Under the pieces are notes generated by a model. It was not told the origin of the DNA. It saw only the letters and a program-made list of their open reading frames with translations, and made no database searches. A program made the translations under genes and the position numbers. From contig NZ_JADQTO010000035.1 of NCBI RefSeq assembly GCF_015704865.1, positions 31,486 through 95,485 of the forward strand: a stretch of 64,000 nt of DNA. The letters run 5' to 3'. Positions 8,501 to 17,933 of the stretch are shown here, piece after piece. The number at the start of each line of letters is the position of its first letter. The first letter of the stretch is position 1. The stretch is from Actinoplanes aureus. GTDB taxonomy: Bacteria; Actinomycetota; Actinomycetes; Mycobacteriales; Micromonosporaceae.

Positions 8501-9700
8501 GTGACCATCACCAGTCCGATCGAGCGGGCCCTCACCTGGTCGACCGTGACCGGATCCACCGCCAAGGGCGTCCTGTTCGGGGTCAGCGCTCTCTACTTCA
8601 CCACCGTCGTCGGGTTGAGCCCCGGCACCGTCGGCGCGGGTTTGACGCTCGCCGGCGTCACCGGCATCGCCGCCGCCTTCGGCGCCGGGCACCTCTGTGA
8701 CCGCTTCGGCGCGCACCGCGTACTGATCATGGCGATAGCCGGCCACGGCGCGGCACTCGCGGTCTACTGCTTCGCCCGTACGCTCATCGCGTTCCTGATC
8801 GTGGCATGCCTGGCGGCCGGCACCCAGGCCGCGCAGCGCACCGCCCAGGCCACCCTGCTCGCCCGGCACTTCACCGGACCGGGCCGGCTCGAGACCCGGG
8901 CCCGTCTGCGGGTCGCCACCAACGTCTTCGTGGGCGCCGGCTCGGCACTCGCCGCCGGCGCGCTCGCGGTCGGGACCGCCACCGCCTACACCACAGCGAT
9001 GCTGGTGGCGGCCGTGCTGGTGCTCTCCTCCACGGTGCCGCTGCGCGCCCTGCGCGGTTTGCGGCACGACGACGAGCCCGTGGCCGCGCAGGCCGCCGGC
9101 CGTCCGCCGCTGCGTGATCGGCGGTACGTGGCCGTGGCCGGGCTGAACGCGGTGATCACCATGCAGTTCGGGTTGCTCACGGTCGGCATGCCGCTGTGGG
9201 TCACCGCGCACACGAACGCGCCCGCCCCCACCGTTGCCCTGCTGCTGGTGCTGAACACGATCCTGGTGACGCTCTTCCAGGTCCGCGCGGCCCGGCTGGT
9301 CCGGGACGTGCCCACCGCCGGCCGGGTGGTCTTCCGAGCGGCCCTCCTGCTGGTGCTGGCCTGCCTGCTGTATGCGGCCGCCGCACAGGGCGGCGCCGCG
9401 ATCGCGGTCGGCGTGCTGGTGCTCGCGGTGCTCGCGCACACGGCCGGCGAGGTCCTGTCCGAGGCGGGCGGTTGGGAGCTGGCGTTCGAACTGGCGGATC
9501 CGCGCAACGTCGGCGCCTATCAGGGAGTGAGCCAGACCGGCTTCGCGATCGGAACCGCACTGGCGCCAGCCGTGGTGACCTCGACCGTGATCAGCCACGG
9601 CACGTCCGGCTGGCTGCTGCTCGGCGTGGTCTTCCTGAGCGCCGGCACCGGCACCTACGCGGTCGCCAGCCGGTCGCCGGTGTCGTCCCAGCACCGCTGA
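8501..9700 (+). CDS. MFS transporter
   Basis: 399 aa from the GTG at 8501; an ATG at 8444 is also in frame but would overlap the divergent regulator's start. The hydrophobicity pattern fits 11-12 membrane helices. The cytoplasmic loop between helices 2 and 3 has the MFS signature GHLCDRFGAHRVL, and the middle loop is charged (RALRGLRHDDEP). Substrate is unknown. Its control by the adjacent DUF5937/ArsR protein is inferred from the divergent layout, which is common for drug or metabolite exporters. Confidence 0.85.
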   Translation: MTITSPIERALTWSTVTGSTAKGVLFGVSALYFTTVVGLSPGTVGAGLTLAGVTGIAAAFGAGHLCDRFGAHRVLIMAIAGHGAALAVYCFARTLIAFLIVACLAAGTQAAQRTAQATLLARHFTGPGRLETRARLRVATNVFVGAGSALAAGALAVGTATAYTTAMLVAAVLVLSSTVPLRALRGLRHDDEPVAAQAAGRPPLRDRRYVAVAGLNAVITMQFGLLTVGMPLWVTAHTNAPAPTVALLLVLNTILVTLFQVRAARLVRDVPTAGRVVFRAALLLVLACLLYAAAAQGGAAIAVGVLVLAVLAHTAGEVLSEAGGWELAFELADPRNVGAYQGVSQTGFAIGTALAPAVVTSTVISHGTSGWLLLGVVFLSAGTGTYAVASRSPVSSQHR

Positions 9701-10029
9701 GACGACACCAGGCAACCAAGACCAGGAAGCGGTACGGGACCACTGTTGGTCGGTGCCGTTTCCCGACAACCGATGACCTACCGACTCGACGGTCAAGCAT
9801 CCGGATCTGCCGCCGGTCGTGCGCGGCAGCCGGCGCGCCGTCACGCACCGTACGATCCGCGCCGGCTTGGTACGCGCTCGTGCCGCACGTATGACGCGGC
9901 TCGGGCCGATGCCATCCGAGCCGACGCGGCTCTTGGGTACGCGGCCGGGCCGGGCCGACCCGAAATGGGCTACGGCCGGGCGCCAGGGATCTCCGACGGG
10001 TTCGGCCGGTAAGGGGCCGGCCGGTGGGT
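9701..10029. other. Gap between convergent genes
   Basis: About 330 bp between the MFS gene and the leftward secreted protein. No gene, repeat or strong hairpin with terminator geometry was identified by eye. Confidence 0.4.
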
Positions 10030-12102
10030 TCATTTGGTGTAGGTGAAGTACTTCCAGGCGCCGGCGGAGGTGTAGTTGACGGTGTCCCCGGACTTCCCGC
10101 GGAGGTATTCGGCTCGTACCCGGAATCGTTTGCCGACCCTGGCGCCGGTGACGAACGTGAAGGACGCCTTGCCGGTCGAGCTGAGCTTGGTGTTGCGGAA
10201 CGACCAGAGTGTCCACTTGCCGCCGGACCAGACCTCGATGGTGGTGCGTGCCTTGCGCCCCGGGTGGGGCGTCATGGTGTGTGTGATCAGTGGGTCCTTG
10301 GACTGCCGGAAGTACCGGTATGTCGTTGAGCCGATCTTTTTGGTCTTGTAGTGGCGGGCCAGCGTCGTGCTCACGCCGACCTCGGTCCACAGGTCGAGCC
10401 GGGCGGAGCCGGGTTCGTAGGCGCCGTCACCGGTGAACCGGGTAGTGACCAGGGTGTTCCTGGTGACTTTGAGGGCGGCGACGACGTTGCCGGCGCTGTT
10501 CACGGTGGCCCGCTTGATCAGACGGTCAGGCTGGTCGGCGCCATGCGGGTCGGCCCAGATCTCCACGACCCGGTTCCGGTAGGGGGCGCCGAGCCTGGCG
10601 GTGAGGTTCACCGTGGCGCCGTAGGAGAGCACTCCCGTCTTCGGGCTCCGCGCCAGGCTGAGCTGCGCTCGTGCCCGCGGGATGGCGATCCGCAATTCAC
10701 CGGAGACGGCCGAGAATCCGGGGGTGCCGGCGAAGGAGAAGGAGTAGCGGACAAGTCCGCCGTTCGGCGGGGTATCGGTCAGGGTGAAGCGGCCGCCGGC
10801 GTCGGTCGTCACGGCGCCCAACGGTGTGCCCGAGGGGGACTCGAGGTCGAACCGCCGCGTGGTCAGTACGGACCCCGCCGGTGGAAACACATTCCCGGCT
10901 GCCCCGATCACGCCGGTCATGGTGAGGGGCTTGCCCCGGGCCGGGGTGGAGGAAGGGCCCCAGTTCATGTAGACGGTCGGGTCCGGCACGGACGGGTCGT
11001 GGGAAGCCGGCGTGGTGCTGGGCGCGCTTGTCGACGGTGTGGGGTCCGGCAGTTCCGGGTCCGGGTCGTTGAGGGTGATCAGCCAGTACGCGGGACCGGG
11101 GGCGTTGGTGACAGCGAACAGGCGCGGGCCGCCGGGTTCCCACGCCAGACCACGGTCGGTCACACTGGGCGTGTTGAACTGACCGCTCACGTCCGGCAGG
11201 GCGTAGATCGCTTCAGGCTCGTCCGCACCCTCCCGGAACACATGGACGTTCTTCATCCCAGGCCAGTCGTGATCGATCGCGATCCGGCCGTCCTGCGCGA
11301 CCTCGACAGCCCTGGCGCGCAACCCTGGATAGACCTTCTCCTTGGCCCCGTCGGCGACCCGGATGCGGAGGGTCTCGCTGGTCTGCTGAAGAACGTGACT
11401 GCCGTCGACGGACAGCGCCGAGTCGTTGGTGAACTTACTGAACACGTCTGTGTCCAGCTTCAGCTGCTCGGTGCCGGACGAGACGTCGAACACGCTGCTG
11501 TCACTGCCGCTGGTTTCGTCGTCCGTGGCGAGCACCAGGCCGGGCTGACCCGGCGCCACGGAAAGCAACGGTGCGCTGTAGAAACCGGCTCCATCGACAG
11601 AGCTGTCGTGGAGCCGGACCTCGGACGTAGCCAGATCTACCGAGCCCAGCCCTCCGCCATTAAGGACCCCGTCGACCTCCGCGGAGAACCACAGCTTGCC
11701 GTTGACGGGTGGTACGACATCCCGCAGCTCCACAGCGTCACCGACCGGGTACCGCTTCGATTCTTTGAGCGTGTCGGTCGAGAACTCCACGATCGCGCGC
11801 GCCCCGGGCACGGCCGCGTAGAGGTCAGTGGAGTCCGGCGAAATCGCGAGACCCCACACCCCGGCAAGACCGCTCAACTCGGCGACCGGATGCCCCTGGT
11901 AGGTCCTCACCAGGACCTTGCCGGCCAGCGGATCGCTGATGAAGACCCGCTTGTGCACCGCGTCGATGGTGATCTCACCGAACGACTTGAGAGGCAGCGC
12001 CTCGTCAGAGTCGGCGGAGGCGGTGCCGACGGTCAGACCGAAGCCCACGGCCGTGGCAGCGGCCAGGACAGTGGCCGCCATCGCGGCCCGGGACACACGC
12101 AT
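10030..12102 (-). CDS. Large secreted protein: beta-propeller-like N-terminus and Ig-like C-terminus
   Basis: 690 aa. Signal peptide 1-30 (AATVLAAATAVGFGLTVGTASA). Residues 35-345 have repeated strands of the YncE/SMP-30 type (KSFGEITIDAVHKRVFISD, GVWGLAISPDSTDLYAA, NGKLWFSAEVDG). A Pro/Ser/Thr linker (about 350-385) follows, then Ig-like or carboxypeptidase-regulatory-like strands (AVTTDAGGRFTLTDTPPNGG). The C-terminal 90 residues (RYFRQSKDPLITHTMTPHPG ... AWKYFTYTK) resemble a wall-associated beta domain. Such actinomycete proteins are extracellular and of unknown role. Single gene. Confidence 0.75.
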   Translation of the reverse strand: MRVSRAAMAATVLAAATAVGFGLTVGTASADSDEALPLKSFGEITIDAVHKRVFISDPLAGKVLVRTYQGHPVAELSGLAGVWGLAISPDSTDLYAAVPGARAIVEFSTDTLKESKRYPVGDAVELRDVVPPVNGKLWFSAEVDGVLNGGGLGSVDLATSEVRLHDSSVDGAGFYSAPLLSVAPGQPGLVLATDDETSGSDSSVFDVSSGTEQLKLDTDVFSKFTNDSALSVDGSHVLQQTSETLRIRVADGAKEKVYPGLRARAVEVAQDGRIAIDHDWPGMKNVHVFREGADEPEAIYALPDVSGQFNTPSVTDRGLAWEPGGPRLFAVTNAPGPAYWLITLNDPDPELPDPTPSTSAPSTTPASHDPSVPDPTVYMNWGPSSTPARGKPLTMTGVIGAAGNVFPPAGSVLTTRRFDLESPSGTPLGAVTTDAGGRFTLTDTPPNGGLVRYSFSFAGTPGFSAVSGELRIAIPRARAQLSLARSPKTGVLSYGATVNLTARLGAPYRNRVVEIWADPHGADQPDRLIKRATVNSAGNVVAALKVTRNTLVTTRFTGDGAYEPGSARLDLWTEVGVSTTLARHYKTKKIGSTTYRYFRQSKDPLITHTMTPHPGRKARTTIEVWSGGKWTLWSFRNTKLSSTGKASFTFVTGARVGKRFRVRAEYLRGKSGDTVNYTSAGAWKYFTYTK

Positions 12103-12715
12103 GCCATCTCCGTACTGATCAGGGCGGGGGCACTCCGCGTGAGGATCGTACGGACAAGATCAATACATCGGCATCAACCGAAAGTACGGGACCGTAGCGA
12201 CGCGACGTGAACGGCCAGGGATCGGTGGAGAGACTCCCGGATCGTAGAAAGTTCCTGAAAGCACAGTCCCGGATGCCATCTCGCGCAACGGATGCATCCG
12301 TCCTCGTCGTCGGTGTAAGGCCACCGGCCCGTTCCGTTGACGACACTGGCAGAGGCTGGCGTTCCTGGCGAAGCTCGACAAGGTCGGCTTGCCGTTGTTG
12401 GCATGCCGCTGGAGCGTCGCCGGAGGCGCCTCAGCATGGGTCGACAACGGAATGCGTCCGGCCGCTCGCCGTGGCAAGCGGTGACGCGAACCAGGCCACA
12501 GAGTCGTCAGCGGAGCGAGAGCCGAGTGCGGCACACTCCCAAGCTGCACTTTGACCCCGATCGCACCCAGTGCCAGGTCGGCACGTACCTGCAGGAACGC
12601 CTCGGTCGATCGCAGTCCACCAACCGGCCAACTCGGTGAGGGGGGCGCAGCTACCAGGTTTTCCGGCAGCCGCCGACCCGTCGGGAGGGACGCAAGGTGA
12701 TCATGCAGACGCCAC
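12103..12715. other. Gap of 0.6 kb, no gene recognised
   Basis: Short open frames in all directions, none with a domain or ribosome-binding site. It probably holds the promoter of the leftward secreted protein that starts at 12102. Confidence 0.4.
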
Positions 12716-13687
12716 TCAGCGTTCCGCGCCTAAGCCTGGATGGGCCGGGCCGCCGAGGTCGGCGGAGATCCGGTCGACCACCGTCCAGTAGGCGGTGCCG
12801 TCCGAGCCGACCTCCGGCTCCTCCTCGTACATCATGTCCCAGGAGACGGCCATGCCGGCGACCGCCTCAGCGGTCGACGCCCATTCGTCGCCGGTCAGCG
12901 TGACAGTCGTTCGGCCTCCGCTGGTCTGCTGCCGCAGGCTGGCACTGATCCGGCGCAGACGGTCGCGGATCTCCTGCTGGGAGCCGTCGAAGTCGTGGTC
13001 GGCGCCGTCGTCCCCGCCGTCGAGCACCTCGGTCACCAGCCGCCACTGCCGGACCGACAGCCTGACCGGATATCGGCGAGCGGGAACGACGCCCAACTCC
13101 TGGACCGCGGCCAGATCGGTCGCCTCGCGCAGGTCCACCAGCCCGGCGGCGACGGTGAACTCGCACCACTGCGTCCACTCGGTCACGTCCGCATCCCACG
13201 GCGTGGTGTGCACCCGCCAGCGGTAGGACTCGCCCGGGCCGAGTCCGGCGCCCAGGCCGATCTCCTGCGCCTCCAGGGCGAAGGTCCGGTCGGCGCTCGC
13301 CTCCCGGGAGCCCATGATCGGATCCTCTGACCCGTCCAGGTGCTGCCACTCGAAGGTGACCTCGGGCGGCGCCGGCCGGTCCGCGGGGAAAATGATCGAC
13401 AAAGCTGGGCCGGTGGTGTCGACGACCGGGCGGGCCGGGCCGCTCGCGCAGCCCGGCACGCCGTTGGTGGCCAGCAGGGTGGGAGGATGTGCCACCCCTA
13501 TCGGGGCGGGCACTGCCTCGCCCGTGCCGTAGGAGACCGAGCAGAATACCGCCGGATCGGTCAGGCACTGGGCGAACAGATCGGCGTCCCGGTCCGCGGG
13601 TTCGTACCCCCGGACCGGCAGCACTGCGGCGGTGGCTGCCAGCACCACGGCGACCCCGGCCGCCCGCCGCGCCGATTTGTTGATCAT
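12716..13687 (-). CDS. Secreted protein, unknown
   Basis: 323 aa. Signal peptide 1-24 (MINKSARRAAGVAVVLAATA). The mature protein has five cysteines and a fibronectin-like stretch about 95-180 (PEVTFEWQHLDG, GPGESYRWRVHTTPWDADVT, WCEFTV). The C-terminal 120 residues are helical and charged (QEIRDRLRRISASLRQQT). No enzyme motif is visible. It is the last chromosomal-looking gene before the tRNA that anchors the ICE. Confidence 0.65.
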   Translation of the reverse strand: MINKSARRAAGVAVVLAATAAVLPVRGYEPADRDADLFAQCLTDPAVFCSVSYGTGEAVPAPIGVAHPPTLLATNGVPGCASGPARPVVDTTGPALSIIFPADRPAPPEVTFEWQHLDGSEDPIMGSREASADRTFALEAQEIGLGAGLGPGESYRWRVHTTPWDADVTEWTQWCEFTVAAGLVDLREATDLAAVQELGVVPARRYPVRLSVRQWRLVTEVLDGGDDGADHDFDGSQQEIRDRLRRISASLRQQTSGGRTTVTLTGDEWASTAEAVAGMAVSWDMMYEEEPEVGSDGTAYWTVVDRISADLGGPAHPGLGAER

Positions 13688-14072
13688 CGGCGCAGCTTAG
13701 ATCCTGGTCAGGCCGGTTCGACAAGCAGCCGGTCCAAGCCGTGAGGTTCTCCCCCGAGCGACATCCGTCGCGGTTGACCCCCATGCCACCTCGATCGACG
13801 GACTGCCTGCGCGGCAGGACCATCGCCCAGGTCAGCACAGCCGAACCCTCGCTGCCAGAAAATCACACGTGGTCCCCCTGGGTCGCTCCACAGTCGCTCC
13901 ACAGGCCGCTGAACCTGACGATTCCGCGCCTCTCCGTGCAGGCGAATTGGGCGCCAAGGCCCCCAGGGAAAGCACGCGAATCGCCACGCTACAGGCCCTT
14001 GACCTGCAACAACGCGCCGGCATGGGTATACCGATGGGTTCCTCCATCGTCCACCGGTACGCTGTCTGCTGC
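13688..14072. other. Gap upstream of tRNA-Lys
   Basis: No gene. An 11-bp direct repeat (GTCGCTCCACA) occurs twice in tandem at about 13883-13904. The tRNA promoter must lie in the last 60 bp. Confidence 0.4.
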
Positions 14073-14144
14073 GGGCCGCTAGCTCAATGGCAGAGCTGAG
14101 GACTTTTAATCCTTAGGTTCCGGGTTCGAATCCCGGGCGGCCCA
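14073..14144 (+). tRNA. tRNA-Lys (anticodon UUU)
   Basis: 72 nt fold into a full cloverleaf: acceptor GGGCCGC/GCGGCCC, D arm GCTC/GAGC, anticodon stem GAGGA/TCCTT with loop CTTTTAA (anticodon TTT, AAA codons), T arm CCGGG/CCCGG with loop TTCGAAT, discriminator A. CCA is not encoded. The integrase gene begins its stop codon 94 bp downstream, pointing toward the tRNA, so the 3' half of this tRNA is the likely attachment site. Confidence 0.93.
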
Positions 14145-14150
14145 CCGCTG
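14110..14150 (+). other. Probable attL in the tRNA-Lys 3' half
   Basis: Tyrosine integrases of actinobacterial ICEs usually recombine in the tRNA anticodon-to-3' region; the integrase here is directly adjacent and convergent with the tRNA. The exact core cannot be set without the matching attR, which was not found. Confidence 0.5.
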
Positions 14151-14237
14151 TGAACTGGGAAAACATTAGAATCTGGGTTAACTTCCGCCGTTTTTTGCGC
14201 GCCGGTTGGGCGCTTTGTGGAGCGACCGGACGTCGGT

Positions 14238-15701
14238 TCAGCCCGCTTCGCGGTTCATTCGGGGTATCAGTGCGGCCGCGGCCTCGGCCTTTGAGCGTTC
14301 GGTTTCCAGTTCTTGAATCACCGAGGTGTAGGTGTCCGAGGTGATGGTGATGGTGGAGTGGCCGAGCATCTCTTTGATGTCTTGCAGGTCGGAGCCGGAG
14401 GCCTTGAGGAAGGTCGCGGCGCAGTGTCGCAGGTCGTGTAGCCGGATCGGTGGGAGGCCGGATTTCTCGATGAGGTCGTCGAAGCGTTTGGTGACGGTGT
14501 CGGGGTGCCAGGGCCTTCCGTTGGGCTGGACGTAGACCAGGCCGGTGCGGGGCCACGCGGGCCCGCTGACCAGTTGCCAGCGTGCGCGCCGGGCGAGGTG
14601 GCTGCGAGTGATCGCGGTGGTGGTCTGGTCGAGGGTGATCGTGCGGTCGCCGGCTTCGGACTTAACCTTTTTGGTGACCGGCTGGTAGCCGACGGTGGTG
14701 ATTTGCTGGCTGATGACAGCGGTGCCGGTCTCGAGGTCGAGGTCGAGGTCGCGGATGCCGATGGCTTCACCGCGGCGTAGCCCTCGGTAGAGCATGAGTG
14801 CGTACATCGGATAAAGCACGAGGTCGTGGTCTTCGGCGTAGTCGAGGAACCGTCCGGCCTGCTCCGGAGTCCACACCATCACCGGGCTCGGCCGCAGTCC
14901 GGTGGCCTTCCAATGCTTGACGGCCGCCGCCGTCCACACCCGGGCCTTAGGGCGTTTGCCCGAGGCCAGTTCGACGTGGGCGGCAGGGTTGAACTCGATG
15001 AGCCGGTGCACGCGGATCGCGTCGTTGAGCGCTTTGCGCAGAGTGGCGCGGATCCGCTGCATGCTGGCGGGACCGGTGGTGCGCTGCCCCTTGACGCTGG
15101 CGCGGACGGCTGGGTTATCGCTGTCACGGGCGGTCTCGATCGCGATGTTGCGGTCGGTGATCGCGGCGAACATGGCGCTGACGTGCCCGACCCGCAGTTT
15201 CTCGACCGGGATATGGCCGAGGTGGGGCTCGAGATGGTTGCGGATATGGCTGCCGTAGGACAGGTATGTGCTCGACGCGACGCGTCGGCCGGTGAGCCAT
15301 TCGCAGAGGTAGTCGCCGAGCAGGACCGCGGTGGTCGCGGGGATGCCGGCTTTGACCCGCCGGGCGATCATGTTGCGGTCGGGCAGCGGGTGGGCGGGTT
15401 TGAGGGCGTGAAGCAGGTCGCCGATCTCGGTCGCGAGATCGGCGTTGTCGCCGGCGAGAGCGAGTAGGCCGAGCACGTTGTCGCGTTCGGTCGCGGCGGC
15501 GTCGCGGCTTTCGAATCGGTAGCGGCGCATCGGGCGCCGCTTGCCGTCGGCGGTCTTGGGCAGTTCGATCTGGTAGGCCCAGCGGCCGTGGCTAGGGTGC
15601 CAGGCACCGCTGGTGCGGCGCAGCTTCGGGCATCGGCTGCTGAGTCGTTTGCCGGTCTCGTCCTTGCAGCCGCAGGTCTTGAAGACGGAGCCTTCCGCCA
15701 T
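14238..15701 (-). CDS. int: Tyrosine integrase of the ICE
   Basis: 487 aa. The N-terminus has a cysteine pattern (C10, C12, C24) like the zinc-type arm-binding domain of actinomycete integrases; the core-binding domain is about 125-240. The catalytic domain carries Arg in LMLYRGLRRGEAIG (R309/R310), HDLRH (H422, R425), the later histidine in MLGHST (H448) and the nucleophile Tyr in SDTYTS (Y458). All essential residues are present. It should integrate and excise the ICE at the tRNA-Lys gene. It is the last gene of a three-gene leftward operon after the excisionase, 100 bp downstream of it. Confidence 0.95.
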   Translation of the reverse strand: MAEGSVFKTCGCKDETGKRLSSRCPKLRRTSGAWHPSHGRWAYQIELPKTADGKRRPMRRYRFESRDAAATERDNVLGLLALAGDNADLATEIGDLLHALKPAHPLPDRNMIARRVKAGIPATTAVLLGDYLCEWLTGRRVASSTYLSYGSHIRNHLEPHLGHIPVEKLRVGHVSAMFAAITDRNIAIETARDSDNPAVRASVKGQRTTGPASMQRIRATLRKALNDAIRVHRLIEFNPAAHVELASGKRPKARVWTAAAVKHWKATGLRPSPVMVWTPEQAGRFLDYAEDHDLVLYPMYALMLYRGLRRGEAIGIRDLDLDLETGTAVISQQITTVGYQPVTKKVKSEAGDRTITLDQTTTAITRSHLARRARWQLVSGPAWPRTGLVYVQPNGRPWHPDTVTKRFDDLIEKSGLPPIRLHDLRHCAATFLKASGSDLQDIKEMLGHSTITITSDTYTSVIQELETERSKAEAAAALIPRMNREAG

Positions 15702-15801
15702 GGTGTGGTTCCTCCAGTGTGCAGGCAGGTGGGGGAGCGGCCTCGACCGATCCGAGGCTGCGGATTACATGGGTTGATCCACGCTCGATTGCCGTTGTTG
15801 A

Positions 15802-16086
15802 TCAAGTCGTCGGGCGACGTTGCTCGTCGACGGTTTCGACGGGCAGGTGCAAGGCGGTGAGAATCGCCGCGACGGGCACCCGGTAGCGGGCTCCGATACG
15901 GAGTACGGGGACCGGGAAGGCGCCGCGTTGGACGAGTTCGTAGGCCGCGGACCGGCCGATGCCGAAGATCGCCGCGGCGGTGGGCACGTCGGTGACCGGG
16001 CCGAGCGCGCGGATTCGTGCCGGTGTCCAGCCGGCGGCCGTCAGCGCGGCACCGGGAGCGTCGTCGGTGGTGGGGACCGAGTTCAT
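15802..16086 (-). CDS. xis: Excisionase-type helix-turn-helix protein
   Basis: 94 aa. A MerR/excisionase winged helix-turn-helix fills residues 32-80: TDVPTAAAIFGIGRSAAYEL as the helices and GAFPVPVLRIGARYRVPVAA as the wing. Such proteins bind next to the attachment site and direct the integrase toward excision. The ATG at 16086 overlaps the upstream stop as ATGA, so it is translationally coupled; an ATG 21 nt earlier (MPGKPSS) is a weaker option. The order (unknown protein, Xis, Int) is typical of actinobacterial ICEs. Confidence 0.88.
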   Translation of the reverse strand: MNSVPTTDDAPGAALTAAGWTPARIRALGPVTDVPTAAAIFGIGRSAAYELVQRGAFPVPVLRIGARYRVPVAAILTALHLPVETVDEQRRPTT

Positions 16087-16496
16087 GCTGCTCGGTTTCC
16101 CCGGCATGCTTCGACACGTCGGGAGGTCACCGACTGCAGCGAGCGCTGGGCGGGGTCGTCGGCGGGTGCCGTGATCGCGGTGGGAAAGGTGAGGCAGCCG
16201 GTTCGGAGGCGGCCGAGCGCGGCGATGAGCTGCCCGATGCCGGCGTGGACGGCGTACCGGTCGTTGAGGGCGGTGACCGGCACGCTGACGGCGACGGCCC
16301 ACCGGTACGGCAGGACCTGCAGGCCGAGCCGGGCTGGTAGGCCGGCGCCGTCGCGGCGGTTGAGGGCACCACGGCGGACGAGAGCGCGGATCTCCGCCCG
16401 GACCGTGCCGGCAGCGATCGAGGCGTGGTCGGCGCTGGGGCGTATAAGGGTCGCGAAGCGACGGTGGTGCAGGGAGGACGCGGGGGTCCCGGTCAT
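16083..16496 (-). CDS. Small ICE protein upstream of xis, unknown
   Basis: 137 aa. The start ATG at 16496 has a GAAAGG ribosome-binding site 6 nt upstream. The protein is basic with an Arg/Ala-rich middle (TVRAEIRALVRRGALNRRDG) that could be helix-turn-helix-like, and a hydrophobic segment PYRWAVAVSVPVTALNDRYA. It overlaps xis by ATGA, so it is translated with it. No family is recognised. Location suggests a role in replication or excision control, but this is inference. Confidence 0.6.
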   Translation of the reverse strand: MTGTPASSLHHRRFATLIRPSADHASIAAGTVRAEIRALVRRGALNRRDGAGLPARLGLQVLPYRWAVAVSVPVTALNDRYAVHAGIGQLIAALGRLRTGCLTFPTAITAPADDPAQRSLQSVTSRRVEACRGNRAA

Positions 16497-16798
16497 GGCA
16501 TGCCTTTCGGAGAACGAGAGAGCCGGGCGGGCACCCCGTGCGAAGGGGCACCCGCCCGGCGGACGGAAGGAAACGAAACCGACGGTCGGCGATTGCCGCG
16601 GCACCCGTTCACCGCGATCCCCCTGATCGGTGCGTCCGGTGAGCCGGTGTGTGTGCCGGGGAAATTGCCTGATCAGGGTGCGGCGGCGGTGCACTTGATC
16701 TGTGTCGCGGTGTCGCGGTTCATGGTGTGGCACCGGTTCGGACCCGGTGCCGGCGCGCGTATCGCGCACGCCGCCGCACCACTTGTTAGGGGTAGAAC
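16497..16798. other. Divergent promoter region between the xis-int operon and gene 16799
   Basis: About 300 bp. Besides the hairpin at 16522-16560 it has a second one, GCACCGG-TTCGGAC-CCGGTGC, near 16731-16751, before the rightward gene, and a tandem TGTCGCGG repeat near 16703. Promoters for both directions should lie here. Confidence 0.5.
16522..16560 (-). promoter_or_regulatory. Leader stem-loop before the xis-int operon
   Basis: Inverted repeat GCCGGGCGGG / CCCGCCCGGC with an inner CCCC/GGGG pairing, ending 26 nt before the ATG at 16496 (read on the minus strand). Same layout as other ICE leaders: hairpin, short spacer, Shine-Dalgarno, start. Confidence 0.6.
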
Positions 16799-17218
16799 AT
16801 GGATGCTGTGAGCGCCGATCCGCCAAGCGCGGTCGCCGCCGAGCCGGTGGACGTGGCAGCACCGACGGACGTGGTCACGATCGATCCGGAGGATGAGCGC
16901 GTGGTGCCCGAGGCGTTGACCCGGCTCGTCGCCACGGCCCGGTTCACGCTACGGGCGGTGGAGATCAACGCGAGCTATCCGGCGTTGGACGCTGTGGCCG
17001 CGATGGAGCAGACCACGGAGGTGCTGCACCGCCTCGGCGGCCACTTCGATCTGTACGTGGGGGACTTCTCCGCAGCGGGTGGGACGGCGATGCGCCGGGC
17101 CCGCGATCTGCTGCGACAGGTCCGGTCGGAGCTGAGCGACGCCCGCAACCACCTCACGATCGACAGCGAGTCATCGCCGGTGATCCAGGTGATCGAAGCG
17201 GAGCCGATCGGGGTGTAA
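16799..17218 (+). CDS. Small ICE protein, unknown
   Basis: 139 aa, acidic, no signal peptide. The N-terminal 35 residues are Ala/Asp/Val-rich and likely disordered; from about 40 on it is helical (ALTRLVATARFTLRAVEINA, MRRARDLLRQVRSELSDARN). No motif is recognised. It reads away from the int operon and ends at a terminator-like hairpin. The ATG follows a GGGGTAG weak ribosome-binding site. Confidence 0.6.
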   Translation: MDAVSADPPSAVAAEPVDVAAPTDVVTIDPEDERVVPEALTRLVATARFTLRAVEINASYPALDAVAAMEQTTEVLHRLGGHFDLYVGDFSAAGGTAMRRARDLLRQVRSELSDARNHLTIDSESSPVIQVIEAEPIGV

Positions 17219-17237
17219 ACGGCCCAGTAGTAGCGAG

Positions 17238-17275
17238 GAAGGGCTCGCCCGCACCAGTGTGCCGGGCGGCCCTTC
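17238..17275 (+). terminator. Hairpin terminator after gene 16799
   Basis: GAAGGGC-T-CGCCCG pairs with CGGGCGGCCCTTC with a one-base bulge and an 11-nt loop, 20 nt after the stop codon. Confidence 0.6.
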
Positions 17276-17933
17276 GGCGTTCGCGTCACTGGCCGGGACG
17301 CGTAACAGCATCTATGGACACGGACCCTCCTCGGCCGTGGCCACGTAGATCAGGACACCTTCCTCCCTTCCTTCGGGCTTTCGGTGGGCCTGCTGATCAC
17401 GGTGGTGCCTGCCAGCGATGGCGGGCCGTGTGTTCTAGTGCCGTGGTCGTGGCGGAGCCGGCTGGGCCGGGACCAGCCGGGCCGCGGTGGTCGGGAGGCG
17501 ACGATCCGCCACCCGGCCGCGCGGAGGCTGGCCCCGGACTCGTCCTGGCGGCAATACCTTCGTGTTCCGTAACCTCTTCAACAGCCAGGATCTGAGCGCT
17601 TCCGACAAGAACCAGTACTCGGGCGGCGGATATCGGGTCTACTCCGCTCCGATCAACTCCTTCGACCGGACCCACGTCTGGCGCTTCGACCGCCCCGGCG
17701 CCGCCTGCGCTGTGATCCGTCGGGACTGATCGGGTCGGGTCGCCGCATCTCGGAAACGGTGACCCGACCCGGCCTGTCAACCTCAGGCCCGCTGGGACGG
17801 GCCGAGTTTGACGCCGCTGATGTCGCCCCGGGCTTCACCCGGCGGGTCGGCTGACTGACAGACGGGGCGGTGGTTGCCGCATAGGCTCCGCCTGTCGTGG
17901 CGCACGGCGTTGCGCCCGTGGCTGGAGGTAGCC
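17276..17933. other. Gap with a possible gene remnant
   Basis: About 650 bp. From about 17556 to 17729 a plus-strand frame ends in NTFVFRNLFNSQDLSASDKN and YRVYSAPINSFDRTHVWRFD, which looks like real protein but has no credible start; it may be the 3' end of a lost gene. Nothing else is seen. Confidence 0.35.

Noticed and set aside
8378..10390. 670-codon open frame opposite the MFS gene
   Set aside because: Low-complexity Arg/Gly/His-rich translation, no domain; a GC-rich shadow of the transporter.
14113..14556. Minus-strand frame running through the tRNA
   Set aside because: It reads through the tRNA and the end of the integrase in another frame; no domain.
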